The notes under the pieces are model-generated. The model made no database searches and was not told where the DNA came from. It worked only from the letters and a program-made list of their open reading frames with translations. From contig JABXIV010000091.1 of assembly GCA_013372925.1 (NCBI GenBank), forward strand, positions 1-38,594: a stretch of DNA of 38,594 bases, given 5' to 3'. A program made the translations under genes and the position numbers. The DNA comes from Alphaproteobacteria bacterium (GTDB taxonomy: Bacteria > Pseudomonadota > Alphaproteobacteria > Sphingomonadales > Kordiimonadaceae). This document shows, in pieces, positions 18,490 to 28,161 of this stretch (positions are counted from its first letter, which is position 1; every line of letters begins with the position of its first letter).

Positions 18490-18600
18490 TTATGCAACGA
18501 ATGCCGCAAGCAAAACCATAACAACTACAACGGCTACAGTTCCACGAACCATATATTTCATAAAACCGCCGAACGTTTGTTCTTGTTCCTGAATATCCAT
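18490..18600 (-). CDS. aa3-type cytochrome c oxidase subunit IV (36 aa), not in supplied ORF track
   Basis: Reverse-complement translation MDIQEQEQTFGGFMKYMVRGTVAVVVVMVLLAAFVA*: MDI.EQE.TF.GF start plus a single TM helix, as in short bacterial aa3 subunit IV proteins. Confidence 0.8.
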   Translation of the reverse strand: MDIQEQEQTFGGFMKYMVRGTVAVVVVMVLLAAFVA

Positions 18601-18705
18601 AATATTCTCAAGCTCCAATTAACTGGCACAGAGCTTGTGCCTCATTTCAGTTCCCACCCGGTCTATAGCGCAACAACGGCCTTAGGCCAAGCGCAATCCG
18701 CGACC

Positions 18706-19692
18706 TTATGCCACAGACCTATCCAGGCATTCCTGCAGTTGCGCAGGTTCAATGTTGCCTCCACTGATAACAATCACCGTTGTTTTTCCCTTGGCCTTCA
18801 CTTTACCTGACAGCAGTGCCGCAAGAGAGGCCACCCCGCCAGGTTCACCAACCAATTTCAGTTTGATTGCCGCATAAGCCACCGCGTCAAGCGCTTCATC
18901 ATCCGAGATCACCAGTCCTTTCAGTTCAAGACCGTGCATGATTGGGAAGGTCAGGTCGCCCGCGCTCGGCGTCAGCAGCGCATCGCAAACAGATCGTGCG
19001 CCAAAATCAACACCTTCAATCTTGCCGCTTTCAAGTGAACGCTTAACATCATCAAAAGCTTCAGGCTCAACTGTATAGCCATCAAGGTCAGGGAAATTCT
19101 CATAGAGCGCCAGATACGCCCCGGAGCACAAACCTCCGCCCCCGCAGTTAATCAGGGCCTGGTCTGGCACAATGCCCATAGCTTGAAGGTCCTGCGCGAT
19201 TTCAAGGCCCACTGTGCCCTGACCCGCTATGATATAGGGATCGTTATAGGGCGGCACCACCGTTGCCCCGCTATCGCTTACTACGCGGTTGGCCACAGCC
19301 TCTCGGTCTTCATTGTAGCGATCGTAAAGAACAACCTCTGCACCGTACCCGCGGGTGTTTGCCAGCTTGAGTTCGGGCGCGTCTTTTGGCATCACAATGG
19401 TTGCCTTTATCCCAAGGATTTGCGCTGCATGCGCGACACCCTGTGCGTGGTTGCCGCTAGAAAAAGCAACTACCCCCCGTGCCTTTTCATCTTCACTGAG
19501 GCGCGACAAACGATTGTAAGCACCACGAAACTTGAAGGCACCAACACGCTGCAGGTTTTCAGGTTTGATAAACACACGGCCGCCAACCAGTTCGTTCAGT
19601 GCCGGATTTTCCAGAAGAGGTGTCTGTACCGCTACACCTTTGATTTGGTCTGCTGCAGACAGGATATCCTGATAAGAAATTGCATAGCTCAT
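18706..19692 (-). CDS. Threonine/serine dehydratase (PLP fold type II)
   Basis: KPENLQRVGAFKFRGAYNRLSRL (PLP Lys), AFSSGNHAQGVAHAAQILGIKATIVMP, NCGGGGLCSGAYLA. Confidence 0.92.
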   Translation of the reverse strand: MSYAISYQDILSAADQIKGVAVQTPLLENPALNELVGGRVFIKPENLQRVGAFKFRGAYNRLSRLSEDEKARGVVAFSSGNHAQGVAHAAQILGIKATIVMPKDAPELKLANTRGYGAEVVLYDRYNEDREAVANRVVSDSGATVVPPYNDPYIIAGQGTVGLEIAQDLQAMGIVPDQALINCGGGGLCSGAYLALYENFPDLDGYTVEPEAFDDVKRSLESGKIEGVDFGARSVCDALLTPSAGDLTFPIMHGLELKGLVISDDEALDAVAYAAIKLKLVGEPGGVASLAALLSGKVKAKGKTTVIVISGGNIEPAQLQECLDRSVA

Positions 19693-19725
19693 GTCATTTT
19701 ATCCTCGTCGTCAGGCCGCCTGGGC

Positions 19726-19959
19726 CTACTTTTTTCCATTCCGGCGCTGCCACCAACGGCCAAGTTTGATCTCGTGTTTTCTACGAAAGCGGCGAACGGC
19801 AGGAAAATCTACAGACAAAACAAGCAAGCCAAGAGGGATCATCCAAAACCCCAACACAGGCAAAAACCCTAACACTCCACCAACTATAAAAAGAATGCCC
19901 ACCACAATCCGTCCGATACGTGTGGCGGGCATTACCTTTTTGACATGTTTTCTGACCAT
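19726..19959 (-). CDS. Small membrane protein (PGPGW/tellurium-resistance-like TM protein)
   Basis: 77 aa with two TM segments, GRIVVGILFIVGGVLGFLPVLGFWMIPLGLLVLSVDFPAVRRFRRK. Confidence 0.65.
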   Translation of the reverse strand: MVRKHVKKVMPATRIGRIVVGILFIVGGVLGFLPVLGFWMIPLGLLVLSVDFPAVRRFRRKHEIKLGRWWQRRNGKK

Positions 19960-19973
19960 GAAATCTCGTGCGG

Positions 19974-21302
19974 TTAACCAACGTCGTTGATGGTTTTCCG
20001 CATGATTTCACCAATCTTGTCAATATCTGATTTCTGAATGTTCAGAGGAGGCGCTATAGCGATATGGTCGCCACTCATACGCACCTTCAGTCCATTCTCA
20101 TAGCAACGCTGGAAAATCTCGCCAGCGCGTTTCATTGGCGTACCGTCTTTATGGGCGAATGTCAGCGCACTCATAAAGCCAAGGTTCCGCGCATCTGACA
20201 CTGTTTCAGCAGTGCCTAGGTCATGCACCATGTCCTCAAAGTAGCTTTCAAGCGCCCGAACATTTTCATAAACGCCTTCTTCAACATAGGCTTTCTGCGT
20301 CGCAATCGCTGCTGCCACAGCCAAAGGATGCGCAGAATAGGTGTAGCCGTGGAAAAGTTCCACTCCCGCCTTTGTTTCGTCCATGAAAGTATCATAGATG
20401 TTTTTCTGAACCGCTACTGCCCCCATCGGCACTGCACCGTTGTTGATGGCTTTCGCGGTTGTCATTAGGTCAGGCTCGATACCGAAGCGCTCTGCAGCAG
20501 AAGCATAGCCAAGGCGCCCGAAGGCTGTGATAACCTCATCAAAAATCAGCAGAATACCGTGCTTCTTGGTGATCTCACGCAGGCGTTCCAGATACCCCTT
20601 CGGCGGCATGAATACACCGCAAGACCCTGCTGCAGGCTCCACGATAACCGCAGCAATCGTGCTCGGATCATGCAGGCCAATGATATTTTCCAGTTCATCA
20701 GCATACTGAAGGCCGCCATCTGGCTGGCCGCGGCTGAATGCCATGGTTTGCGGGTCATACGCAAACGGAAGGTGGTCCACCCCCGGCAGGAGAGAGCCAA
20801 AAAACTTGCGGTTATTCACCATGCCGCCAACGGAAATGCCGCCAAAACCAACACCGTGGTAGCCACCAACCCGACCAATAAGGCGAGTACGCTGGCCTTC
20901 GCCACGCAGCCTGTGATAGGCAATTGCAATCTTCAGCGCCGTATCAACCGATTCTGAACCGGAATTGGTGAAGAAAAAATGGTTCAGATCACCGGGCATA
21001 GTGTCCTTGAGCATGTTGGCAAGCTCAAACGCACCCTTATGCCCAAACTGAAATGCCGTAGAATAGTCCAGAATACCAGCTTGCTTCTGGATCGCTTCCA
21101 CCACTTTCGGATGGTTGTGCCCCAACGCACAACACCACAAACCGGAAGATCCATCGATCACTTCCCGGCCATCGCTGGTTTTATAATAGAGGCCATCAGC
21201 GCTTTCCAAAATGCGTGGATTGGCCTTGAAATCCTTGTTTGGCGTAAATGGCATCCAGTAGGCTGCCAAGTCGTCATTCAGTCTTTTATCTTGTTCATTC
21301 AT
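19974..21302 (-). CDS. Class III aminotransferase (omega-amino acid/beta-alanine:pyruvate type)
   Basis: AAYWMPFTPNKDFKANPRILESADGLYYKTSDGREVIDGSSGLWCCALGHNHP; LLIFDEVITAFGRLG; TTAKAINNGAVPMGAVAV. Start at 21302 (MNEQDK) preferred over 21350. Confidence 0.92.
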   Translation of the reverse strand: MNEQDKRLNDDLAAYWMPFTPNKDFKANPRILESADGLYYKTSDGREVIDGSSGLWCCALGHNHPKVVEAIQKQAGILDYSTAFQFGHKGAFELANMLKDTMPGDLNHFFFTNSGSESVDTALKIAIAYHRLRGEGQRTRLIGRVGGYHGVGFGGISVGGMVNNRKFFGSLLPGVDHLPFAYDPQTMAFSRGQPDGGLQYADELENIIGLHDPSTIAAVIVEPAAGSCGVFMPPKGYLERLREITKKHGILLIFDEVITAFGRLGYASAAERFGIEPDLMTTAKAINNGAVPMGAVAVQKNIYDTFMDETKAGVELFHGYTYSAHPLAVAAAIATQKAYVEEGVYENVRALESYFEDMVHDLGTAETVSDARNLGFMSALTFAHKDGTPMKRAGEIFQRCYENGLKVRMSGDHIAIAPPLNIQKSDIDKIGEIMRKTINDVG

Positions 21303-21381
21303 GACACACCTCGTGAGGAAAGAGAGGCCCGCAGGCCTCTCCGAACACAAAACTTTTTAAGCAGTTACCCTGTGCTTAGGC

Positions 21382-23709
21382 TTATTCGCCCCAACGATAG
21401 GTAAAGCGTGCACCAAATGTACGTGGACGGCTGATACCGAAACCGTGGCCAGGGAAGAAATCCCCACCTTCGGAAGTGCCGTCAAAGTACATACGGTTGA
21501 AGATGTTTTCCACATAGGCAACAACTTGCCAGCCGTTGAAGCTTTCGTAGCCAACACGTGCTGAGAAGTCAGACCAACCTTCCTGGGCATACAGCTCGAT
21601 ATTATCGAGGCCGCCATAGGTCTTGGTTTGTGTGCGGAAATCAACAGACGCGTTGAACTCACCATTGTCACCAACAGGCGTGTGATAGCTCACAAGACCA
21701 GAGAAAGTGAACTTAGGTGTGCCCGGCAACGTGTTGCCATCAACACCTTCAGCGACGATCGGATCAACATTGCTGATCTCGTTGTCATTATAGGAAACAG
21801 CGAAGAACGTATCGATGTTCTTGTTCACAATCGCCTGCACTGTACCTTCCATACCCCAGGCCTTCACTTTACCCACGTTGGTAACGCGCGTGCCCTTGTC
21901 GAAGTAGTTCAACTGAAGGTCTTTGTAGCGGTAGTGATATGCGCTAAGGTCAAGCCGGATACGGCGATCAAACATGTCGCCTTTCGCGCCCACTTCATAC
22001 GACCAAACAGTTTCAGGATCGAACTGGTTCAGCGTTGCATTCAACGCAACCAGGTCGTCCGTCACGTCGTCGTCATCAGCTTCAACTGCGAAGCTACCAA
22101 AGCCGCCCGCTTTAAAGCCTTTGGTCGCACTGGCGTAGATCATCCAGTCATCATTCGGGCGATAACGCGCAATGAAACGTGGCGTAACGTCGTCCCAGGA
22201 ATGCTTACCGGTTACAGGGCCATCAGTGGTTACACCAAATGCCCAGAATGGCCCAAGCTCGCTCTCAACAGGCAGGATATTGTTGGAAAATTCCTTGGTG
22301 TCCTTGCTGTAACGCAGACCAACACCCAGTTCGAATTTGTCGTTCAGGGCATAGGTCATGTCCACATATGCGCCCCAGCCTTCGTACGTGCCGCTAACTT
22401 TGTTGGCTTCAAGAAGACCGACTTCGCTTGGCGTAAACTCCCCCCAACCGTAGTAAGCGAAAACTTCAGAACAAGAATAGTAATAGTACACTTGGCACAT
22501 CACGTCTTCGTCTGCGCGCTGGCGGAAGTGCGCATCAATGTTCTCCTTATAGTAGGAAACACCGGCGTACCAGCTAAGCGGCCCGTCACTATTGGAAACC
22601 AGACGCAATTCCTGCTCGAAATAGTCGCCGGACTGATCTTGGCCATAGTCGTTGAAGCCGATCGGCATGCCGTCAAAGTCTTCGGCATAGGAATAATCGT
22701 GGTCTTTATAGCCTGTCATGGACGTAAGAGTTGCGAACTCAAGGTCCACGTTAATGTCCGCGCTAAGGGAAAGAACTTCACCGCGGTCGTAGTTGCCCAG
22801 CTTCTGATCTGCGCCAACGTCACGCTTGTTGCCACCCGGGAAAACATTCTCTTCGCCCAGCATGTTCTTCAGGTGCTGCACAATTGAGAAATCCACGCTC
22901 GGATCAGTATCATCACGGATTAGGCGGTAGATAGAACCGGACTGGTCGCGGTCCTCATATTCCACCATGAAAGTTGCATCCCAAGTATCGCCGCGCGTTG
23001 CAGCCGTTGCACGGAATGCAGATTTGTCGTGCGCTACCAATTTGTCATCATTTGGGAAGGCTGTGTTGTCAACGTAGCCATCTTCCTCGCTGTGGTATCC
23101 AGCAAGACGAAGGGCGAAGTTATCGGACACTGGCAGGTTCACTGCTGCTTCCGCCTCGAAAATACCGCGTTCACCAATACCGGCTTCAACATGACCGGAC
23201 TGGTTATCAAAGTCTGGCTTCGACGTATGAAGGCTTACAGCACCGCTGATTGCGTTACGGCCAAACAGGAAGCCCTGTGGGCCACGAAGCACTTCAGCGC
23301 GCTCCATATCGAACATGGACGTCACAACAACGCCGTTACGTCCTTGGTATAGGCCGTTTTTGAAGAAACCAACTGACGGGTCGCCACCGACACCGAAGTC
23401 GTTCGTGGAGATACCGCGAATATTGATGTAGTCGATGAAGCTGTCTTTACTGTCGCCGGAAAAGCCTGGCGCGAATTTCACAAGGTCTTTCACGTCATCA
23501 AGATTGACACGTTTGGTGAAGTTGGCATCGAATGCCGTAATGGAAACAGGCACATCTTGCGTGGATTGTGCCCGCTTCTGTGCAGTGACCACCACTTCTT
23601 CAATGGCCAATTCATCTTGCGCAATCGCTGCGCCACCGGCAAGCAGCATCGCGCCAACTGACGCCCCTGCAGCCAATGACCAATTGCGGGTTCGATGGAC
23701 AGTTTTCAT
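21382..23709 (-). CDS. TonB-dependent outer-membrane receptor
   Basis: 775 aa; signal peptide; EEVVVTAQKRAQSTQDVPVSITAF TonB box/plug; plug-domain RGPQGFLFGRNAISGAVSLHT; C-terminal FGARFTYRWGE ending a beta-barrel. Confidence 0.96.
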   Translation of the reverse strand: MKTVHRTRNWSLAAGASVGAMLLAGGAAIAQDELAIEEVVVTAQKRAQSTQDVPVSITAFDANFTKRVNLDDVKDLVKFAPGFSGDSKDSFIDYINIRGISTNDFGVGGDPSVGFFKNGLYQGRNGVVVTSMFDMERAEVLRGPQGFLFGRNAISGAVSLHTSKPDFDNQSGHVEAGIGERGIFEAEAAVNLPVSDNFALRLAGYHSEEDGYVDNTAFPNDDKLVAHDKSAFRATAATRGDTWDATFMVEYEDRDQSGSIYRLIRDDTDPSVDFSIVQHLKNMLGEENVFPGGNKRDVGADQKLGNYDRGEVLSLSADINVDLEFATLTSMTGYKDHDYSYAEDFDGMPIGFNDYGQDQSGDYFEQELRLVSNSDGPLSWYAGVSYYKENIDAHFRQRADEDVMCQVYYYYSCSEVFAYYGWGEFTPSEVGLLEANKVSGTYEGWGAYVDMTYALNDKFELGVGLRYSKDTKEFSNNILPVESELGPFWAFGVTTDGPVTGKHSWDDVTPRFIARYRPNDDWMIYASATKGFKAGGFGSFAVEADDDDVTDDLVALNATLNQFDPETVWSYEVGAKGDMFDRRIRLDLSAYHYRYKDLQLNYFDKGTRVTNVGKVKAWGMEGTVQAIVNKNIDTFFAVSYNDNEISNVDPIVAEGVDGNTLPGTPKFTFSGLVSYHTPVGDNGEFNASVDFRTQTKTYGGLDNIELYAQEGWSDFSARVGYESFNGWQVVAYVENIFNRMYFDGTSEGGDFFPGHGFGISRPRTFGARFTYRWGE

Positions 23710-23841
23710 AGTCTGCTCCTCCCCTAAGGATTCCCCGAAACAGTTCGGGCGGTTTCAAAGAGCACAGGCCATCTCAAACCAGTTGCTCTCATGTTATACG
23801 ATGGGTTCGGCACCAGCCCCGTTGCTAGCGCCATTCCCGGT

Positions 23842-25476
23842 TTATTTGGGCTCCCCAATGAGCCCGGCATCTTTGAGAACCGAAACCATCGGCCCCAAAT
23901 GTCCTTCAAACTTCTTCCACCTGCCAACTGAACGCGTGTGAGCTTTTTCTCTCACCTGTGCAGCACTAGCCGTCGTTACAGCGGTGTCCTGATTGTGGAA
24001 ATCAACGCATGCGTCTTGCCAATCAAGGCCAAGGAAATTGATAATACGGCGCGCGTTCGGCTCTAGATCCTGCACTACTTCCTCATAATCCACATCCAGG
24101 ATGCGATCGCCGAGCACTGTGCGCCAACGGTTCATCAATTTGCGATACCGTATATGATGGCGCGCCATCTCTTCCTGATCATACGAATGGTAGTAGGCCT
24201 CAGCGAAAAGCTGTTTATAGCTTGCGAAACAGCTATCCATTGGATCGCGAACAATATGAATGATTTTGGCATTGGGCAGCGCGGCCGCAATCAAAGGCAA
24301 ATACAAATAGTTCACCGGCATCTTGTCGATGAAATGCGGCATATCTGGCTGAACCGATTTGGTTGTCTCCAAATAGAGCGAACCAAGCTCTTTCATATCA
24401 AGCGCCGGCGCTTTTTCAATGATCTCTGCTGTCATCGGCTTGGGCGATGCCATTTCCGTCAAACGCTTGATGGCCATCGCGAACTGCTGCAATTCGCCCG
24501 CCGAGCCAACGTCTGAATGAGCCGTGATAATCCTCTCCACAAGCGTGGTGCCTGTGCGTGGCTGCCCAACGATGAAGATCGGCGCTGTGCTATCCGCCCC
24601 TTCTGCCACTTGGCCAAACCATTCCTCATCCAGAACTTTTTCAAGCGTATTGAACAGCGCAGCTTCTGCGTCTTCGTCATAATGAAGCTGGCTTCGGCGC
24701 GCCTTTGCGCCCGCATCATAGGCTTCAAAAGATTGGTCCCAAGCCTCAAGGTCTTCGAATTCCTTGCCGATGGCATACTCAAGAAACGCATGGCTTGGAT
24801 GACCTTCAGGCAAGCGATCTGTGATCCCTTTCATAGCCTCGATATGGTTTTCATCTGAGGCCTTACCGAGGCGTGACAACATCCAATGCGCCATCCCGTC
24901 ATCTGGTTTTTCAGCCAAAACTGCCTTCAATGCAGTTCCTGCTTCCTCCAACCGGCCAAGGAAGGTCAGCGCCTTCGCCCGGCTTAACTCAAAGAAAGTG
25001 GATTTGCCGCCAGCCATAGCCCGATCGAACCAATAGAGTGCCTTTTCCTGGTCGCCGAGAATGCTGTGCACGTTGCCAATAACATCCAGAACGAGCGGGT
25101 CTTCCGGGTTGTTGTTTTCTGCATTGATGACGGCTTTCTCAGCCAGAGAAAACTGCCCCATCTTTGCACAGCACCGGGCCAACTGGGCCCAGCCCGCTGC
25201 ATGACCTTCATCAAGAGAAACAACGTTTTTGAAGGCACGACGAGCAATATTCCAGTCGCCGCTTTCAATGCCAACGAGCCCAACAAGGAAATGAGCTTCA
25301 ACAAGCTCGGGATGATATTTCAGGACAAGGTTGCAGCAGCCGCCGGCTTCCTTGAAGTCACGCCGCATAAGAGCCTGATAGCCCCGTCGTAGGAACTTGG
25401 CGACATCAGCCTGCCCCATGCCCCTTGGGGCTGAAGATTGCTGACGGGCTCCTGATATGCGGCTGTTTGAATTCAT
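23842..25476 (-). CDS. Tetratricopeptide repeat-sulfotransferase fusion protein
   Basis: N-terminal TPR units (ALMRRDFKEAGGCCNLVLKYHPELVEAHFLVGLVGIESGDWNIARRAF...), C-terminal sulfotransferase with 5'-PSB motif APIFIVGQPRTGTTLVERIITAHSDVGSAGEL and IIHIVRDPMDSCFASYKQLF. ATG at 25494 is also possible. Confidence 0.93.
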   Translation of the reverse strand: MNSNSRISGARQQSSAPRGMGQADVAKFLRRGYQALMRRDFKEAGGCCNLVLKYHPELVEAHFLVGLVGIESGDWNIARRAFKNVVSLDEGHAAGWAQLARCCAKMGQFSLAEKAVINAENNNPEDPLVLDVIGNVHSILGDQEKALYWFDRAMAGGKSTFFELSRAKALTFLGRLEEAGTALKAVLAEKPDDGMAHWMLSRLGKASDENHIEAMKGITDRLPEGHPSHAFLEYAIGKEFEDLEAWDQSFEAYDAGAKARRSQLHYDEDAEAALFNTLEKVLDEEWFGQVAEGADSTAPIFIVGQPRTGTTLVERIITAHSDVGSAGELQQFAMAIKRLTEMASPKPMTAEIIEKAPALDMKELGSLYLETTKSVQPDMPHFIDKMPVNYLYLPLIAAALPNAKIIHIVRDPMDSCFASYKQLFAEAYYHSYDQEEMARHHIRYRKLMNRWRTVLGDRILDVDYEEVVQDLEPNARRIINFLGLDWQDACVDFHNQDTAVTTASAAQVREKAHTRSVGRWKKFEGHLGPMVSVLKDAGLIGEPK

Positions 25477-25480
25477 GTTG

Positions 25481-26794
25481 CTATCCCAGTGCATCCTTCA
25501 TTCGGTAATAAGCCATACCAATGGCTTGCAACGGCTGCGCAAAAATTTGCCCACCCGGGAATGGAGGATGCTTGATTTTTTCCATGATATCAAAGCGTTC
25601 GAACTGTCCAGCGATCGCTTCCGCGATCAATTTTGCAGACATGTGCGTCGCTGCCACACCATGCCCGGAATAAGCCTGGGCAAAATAGACATTTGGCTTC
25701 AAGCGGCCAACCTGAGGAATGCGGTTCAAACCAATCCCCATATAACCGCCCCAACTATAATCGACCTTCACGTCTTTAAGCTGAGGGAAAACCTTCAGCA
25801 TGTTTGGCTTTACAGCGGCCACAATATCACGTGGATGCCGACCAGAATATGTTGCCAAGCCGCCAAACAGCAGGCGCTTATCTGCACTCAGACGGAAATA
25901 ATCCAGTGCCCAACGCTGATCACACACCGCAAAATCTGCCGGCATGATCTCGGCGGCAAGCTCGTCGCTTAACGGCTCTGTTGCAACAATATAGCTGCCC
26001 GCAGGTAGCACACGCGAAGCCAACTTGGGCACAAGCCTGCCAAGATAGGCATTGCCGCCCAGAACAACCATGTCGGCCTTGATACGGCATGTATCCATAT
26101 CAAGGGTTACATGGTCGTCTGCGAAATCCATTTTAGAAACCCGGGCATCTTCAAAGATACGCACACCGAGTTTTTCTGCAGCACGCGCTTCACCGCGCAC
26201 AAGATTGAGCGGATGGCAATGCCCCCAGCCCATATTGGTTACACCGCCAATATAGCGATCTGAACCAACGATTGATTTCACCTGGTCAGCACCGACGACC
26301 TTCTGCTCTGGCTGATACCCAAAGCCGATGAGCGTTTCCATGGACTCTTTCAGTTCGTCCATTTCGCGCTCTTTCATCGCGGCATCGAAGTACCCCCACT
26401 TCAGATCACAGTCGATATCGTATTTCTCGACCCAATCCTTGATGATGTCCACGCACTCTACGCCCATCTCCCAAGCTGCGCGCGCATTGTCCTTGCCAAA
26501 GACTTTCTCGATTTTCGAAAGGTTCGACAGTTCCGGTCCATAGCCGCCAATCACCTGGCCACCATTGCGGCCAGACGCCCCCCAGCCGATCTTGTTTTGT
26601 TCAACTAGCGCAACCTCATAGCCCCGCTCTGCAAGATGCAGGGCCGCAGCAACACCTGTAAAGCCGCCACCAACAACGCATACATTTACCTTCAGGTTGC
26701 CCTCAAGGCGTGCAAACGACTTCAGGTCATTACACGTCGCAGCGTAATAGGATGGTGGCAATTGATCGTTGTGGATAGAATCGCGGATACGCAT
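25481..26794 (-). CDS. puuB: FAD-dependent oxidoreductase, gamma-glutamylputrescine oxidase type
   Basis: NVCVVGGGFTGVAAALHLAERGYEVALVEQNKIGWGASGRNGGQVIGGYG and GGYMGIGLNRIPQVGRLKPNVYFAQAYSGHGVAATHMSAKLIAEAI; adjacent to puuA and gabD. Confidence 0.9.
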   Translation of the reverse strand: MRIRDSIHNDQLPPSYYAATCNDLKSFARLEGNLKVNVCVVGGGFTGVAAALHLAERGYEVALVEQNKIGWGASGRNGGQVIGGYGPELSNLSKIEKVFGKDNARAAWEMGVECVDIIKDWVEKYDIDCDLKWGYFDAAMKEREMDELKESMETLIGFGYQPEQKVVGADQVKSIVGSDRYIGGVTNMGWGHCHPLNLVRGEARAAEKLGVRIFEDARVSKMDFADDHVTLDMDTCRIKADMVVLGGNAYLGRLVPKLASRVLPAGSYIVATEPLSDELAAEIMPADFAVCDQRWALDYFRLSADKRLLFGGLATYSGRHPRDIVAAVKPNMLKVFPQLKDVKVDYSWGGYMGIGLNRIPQVGRLKPNVYFAQAYSGHGVAATHMSAKLIAEAIAGQFERFDIMEKIKHPPFPGGQIFAQPLQAIGMAYYRMKDALG

Positions 26795-26801
26795 AACGCC
26801 T

Positions 26802-28160
26802 CTATATAATTCTTAGATACTGCTCGTAATCTGCGGCGCTGATCTGACGGTGGAAGTCTTCTTCCTCAGACCGGCGAACGCTCAGATACAATTCAACAAA
26901 TTCCTTGCCCAGATAGGCAGGCATTACTTCACTTTTCTCAAGGACATCTAGGGCAATACGCCAGCGGGGCGGCAATACGCCCGCAAAGTCCACCAAATCA
27001 AACTCGCCAAGGGGCTCGCCCGGGTCACACTTTGCGTCAAGGCCATGGAATGCCCCGGCCAAAATGGCTGCCACGACCAGATGCGGGCACACGTCCGCAC
27101 CACATACCCGGTGTTCAAACCTGCGGTTGGCGTCATCACTAAGCGGCAGGCGCACACTCAGGCGACGGTTATTTTCACCCCAGTTGGGAACAACAGGCGC
27201 AAACCATTCCGGATCAAAGCGGCGGTAGCTGTTGGCGTTCGGCGCAAAGAAGGCCGTTGCCTCAGGCATCGTATCAAGAAGGCCGCCCACTGCGTTCTTG
27301 AGCCTTGCCTCCCCCTCTTCGCCAGAGAATATATTCTGGCCGTTTTCATCAAGCACACTCACATGAGCATGCAAGCCGTTACCAACCTCGTCAAATGTTG
27401 GTTTGGCCATAAAGCTCGCCAACAATCCATGTTTCAGGGCCACAGCCTTCACCGCACGCTTCAAAAGCAATGCGTCATCACAAGCTTTCTCAACATCCGA
27501 CGTGTGCTGCAGGTTCACTTCGAATTGGCCATTGCCGTATTCACAAACAAGGCCGATTACATCCAGACCCTGCTCCCGGCACCCTTCCTCGATTTCCTGC
27601 ATCAAGCCTTCGAAATCGTAGAAAACATCCATATTGTAGCAGTTGGCGCCATTTGCCGGAGCCATACCATTTGGTGGCGCAACAGGTTGCGGAGGTACCG
27701 TGCCTGCTTCAAACAAGAAGAATTCATACTCAAGAGCAATAACAGGGCGTAGGCCCTGTCCAGAATATTTCGCGAGGACACGCTTCAATACCGTACGAGG
27801 GTCCATAAAGAACGGCGTTCCATCACTGTCCTGCATTGTAACAAGGATTTGTGCCGTTGGGCGCACAGCCCACGGCACAATGCGTAGTGTTCCTTCAACA
27901 GGCATACAAATCCGATCTGGGTCACTACCATAATCGTCCAGAATGCTCTCGGCATTCGCACCATTGGTTGTCAGGAACGTGGTTGTAATAGGAAATGGCA
28001 CGCCATTTTTTGCCAGCTTCTTCAATCCAGATACGGGCATTTGCTTGCCGCGGAAGATGCCATTCATGTCGGCAAGCAATACTTCCACGGTTTCCACATC
28101 TGGATGAGCCTTCAAAAAGGCTTCTATTTCCTTATCAACTGGCATTTTGGCTGTACTCAC
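26802..28160 (-). CDS. puuA: Glutamine synthetase family protein, gamma-glutamylpolyamine synthetase type (paralog 1)
   Basis: VLLADMNGIFRGKQMPVSGL; YEFFLFEAG; GNGLHAHVSVLDENGQNIFSGEEGEA; NSYRRFDPEWFAP. GTG start at 28160 with SD GGCGGGGA; ATG at 28145 possible; the 28235 start in the track is inside gabD. Confidence 0.88.
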   Translation of the reverse strand: MSTAKMPVDKEIEAFLKAHPDVETVEVLLADMNGIFRGKQMPVSGLKKLAKNGVPFPITTTFLTTNGANAESILDDYGSDPDRICMPVEGTLRIVPWAVRPTAQILVTMQDSDGTPFFMDPRTVLKRVLAKYSGQGLRPVIALEYEFFLFEAGTVPPQPVAPPNGMAPANGANCYNMDVFYDFEGLMQEIEEGCREQGLDVIGLVCEYGNGQFEVNLQHTSDVEKACDDALLLKRAVKAVALKHGLLASFMAKPTFDEVGNGLHAHVSVLDENGQNIFSGEEGEARLKNAVGGLLDTMPEATAFFAPNANSYRRFDPEWFAPVVPNWGENNRRLSVRLPLSDDANRRFEHRVCGADVCPHLVVAAILAGAFHGLDAKCDPGEPLGEFDLVDFAGVLPPRWRIALDVLEKSEVMPAYLGKEFVELYLSVRRSEEEDFHRQISAADYEQYLRII

Positions 28161-28161
28161 A

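Noticed and set aside
21628-22887. 419-aa plus-strand ORF antisense to the TonB receptor
   Set aside because: The minus frame is an unambiguous TonB receptor; the antisense ORF has no recognisable domain and is a codon-bias shadow.
27045-27752. 235-aa plus-strand ORF antisense to puuA
   Set aside because: Shadow of the conserved glutamine-synthetase-family frame, no domain features.
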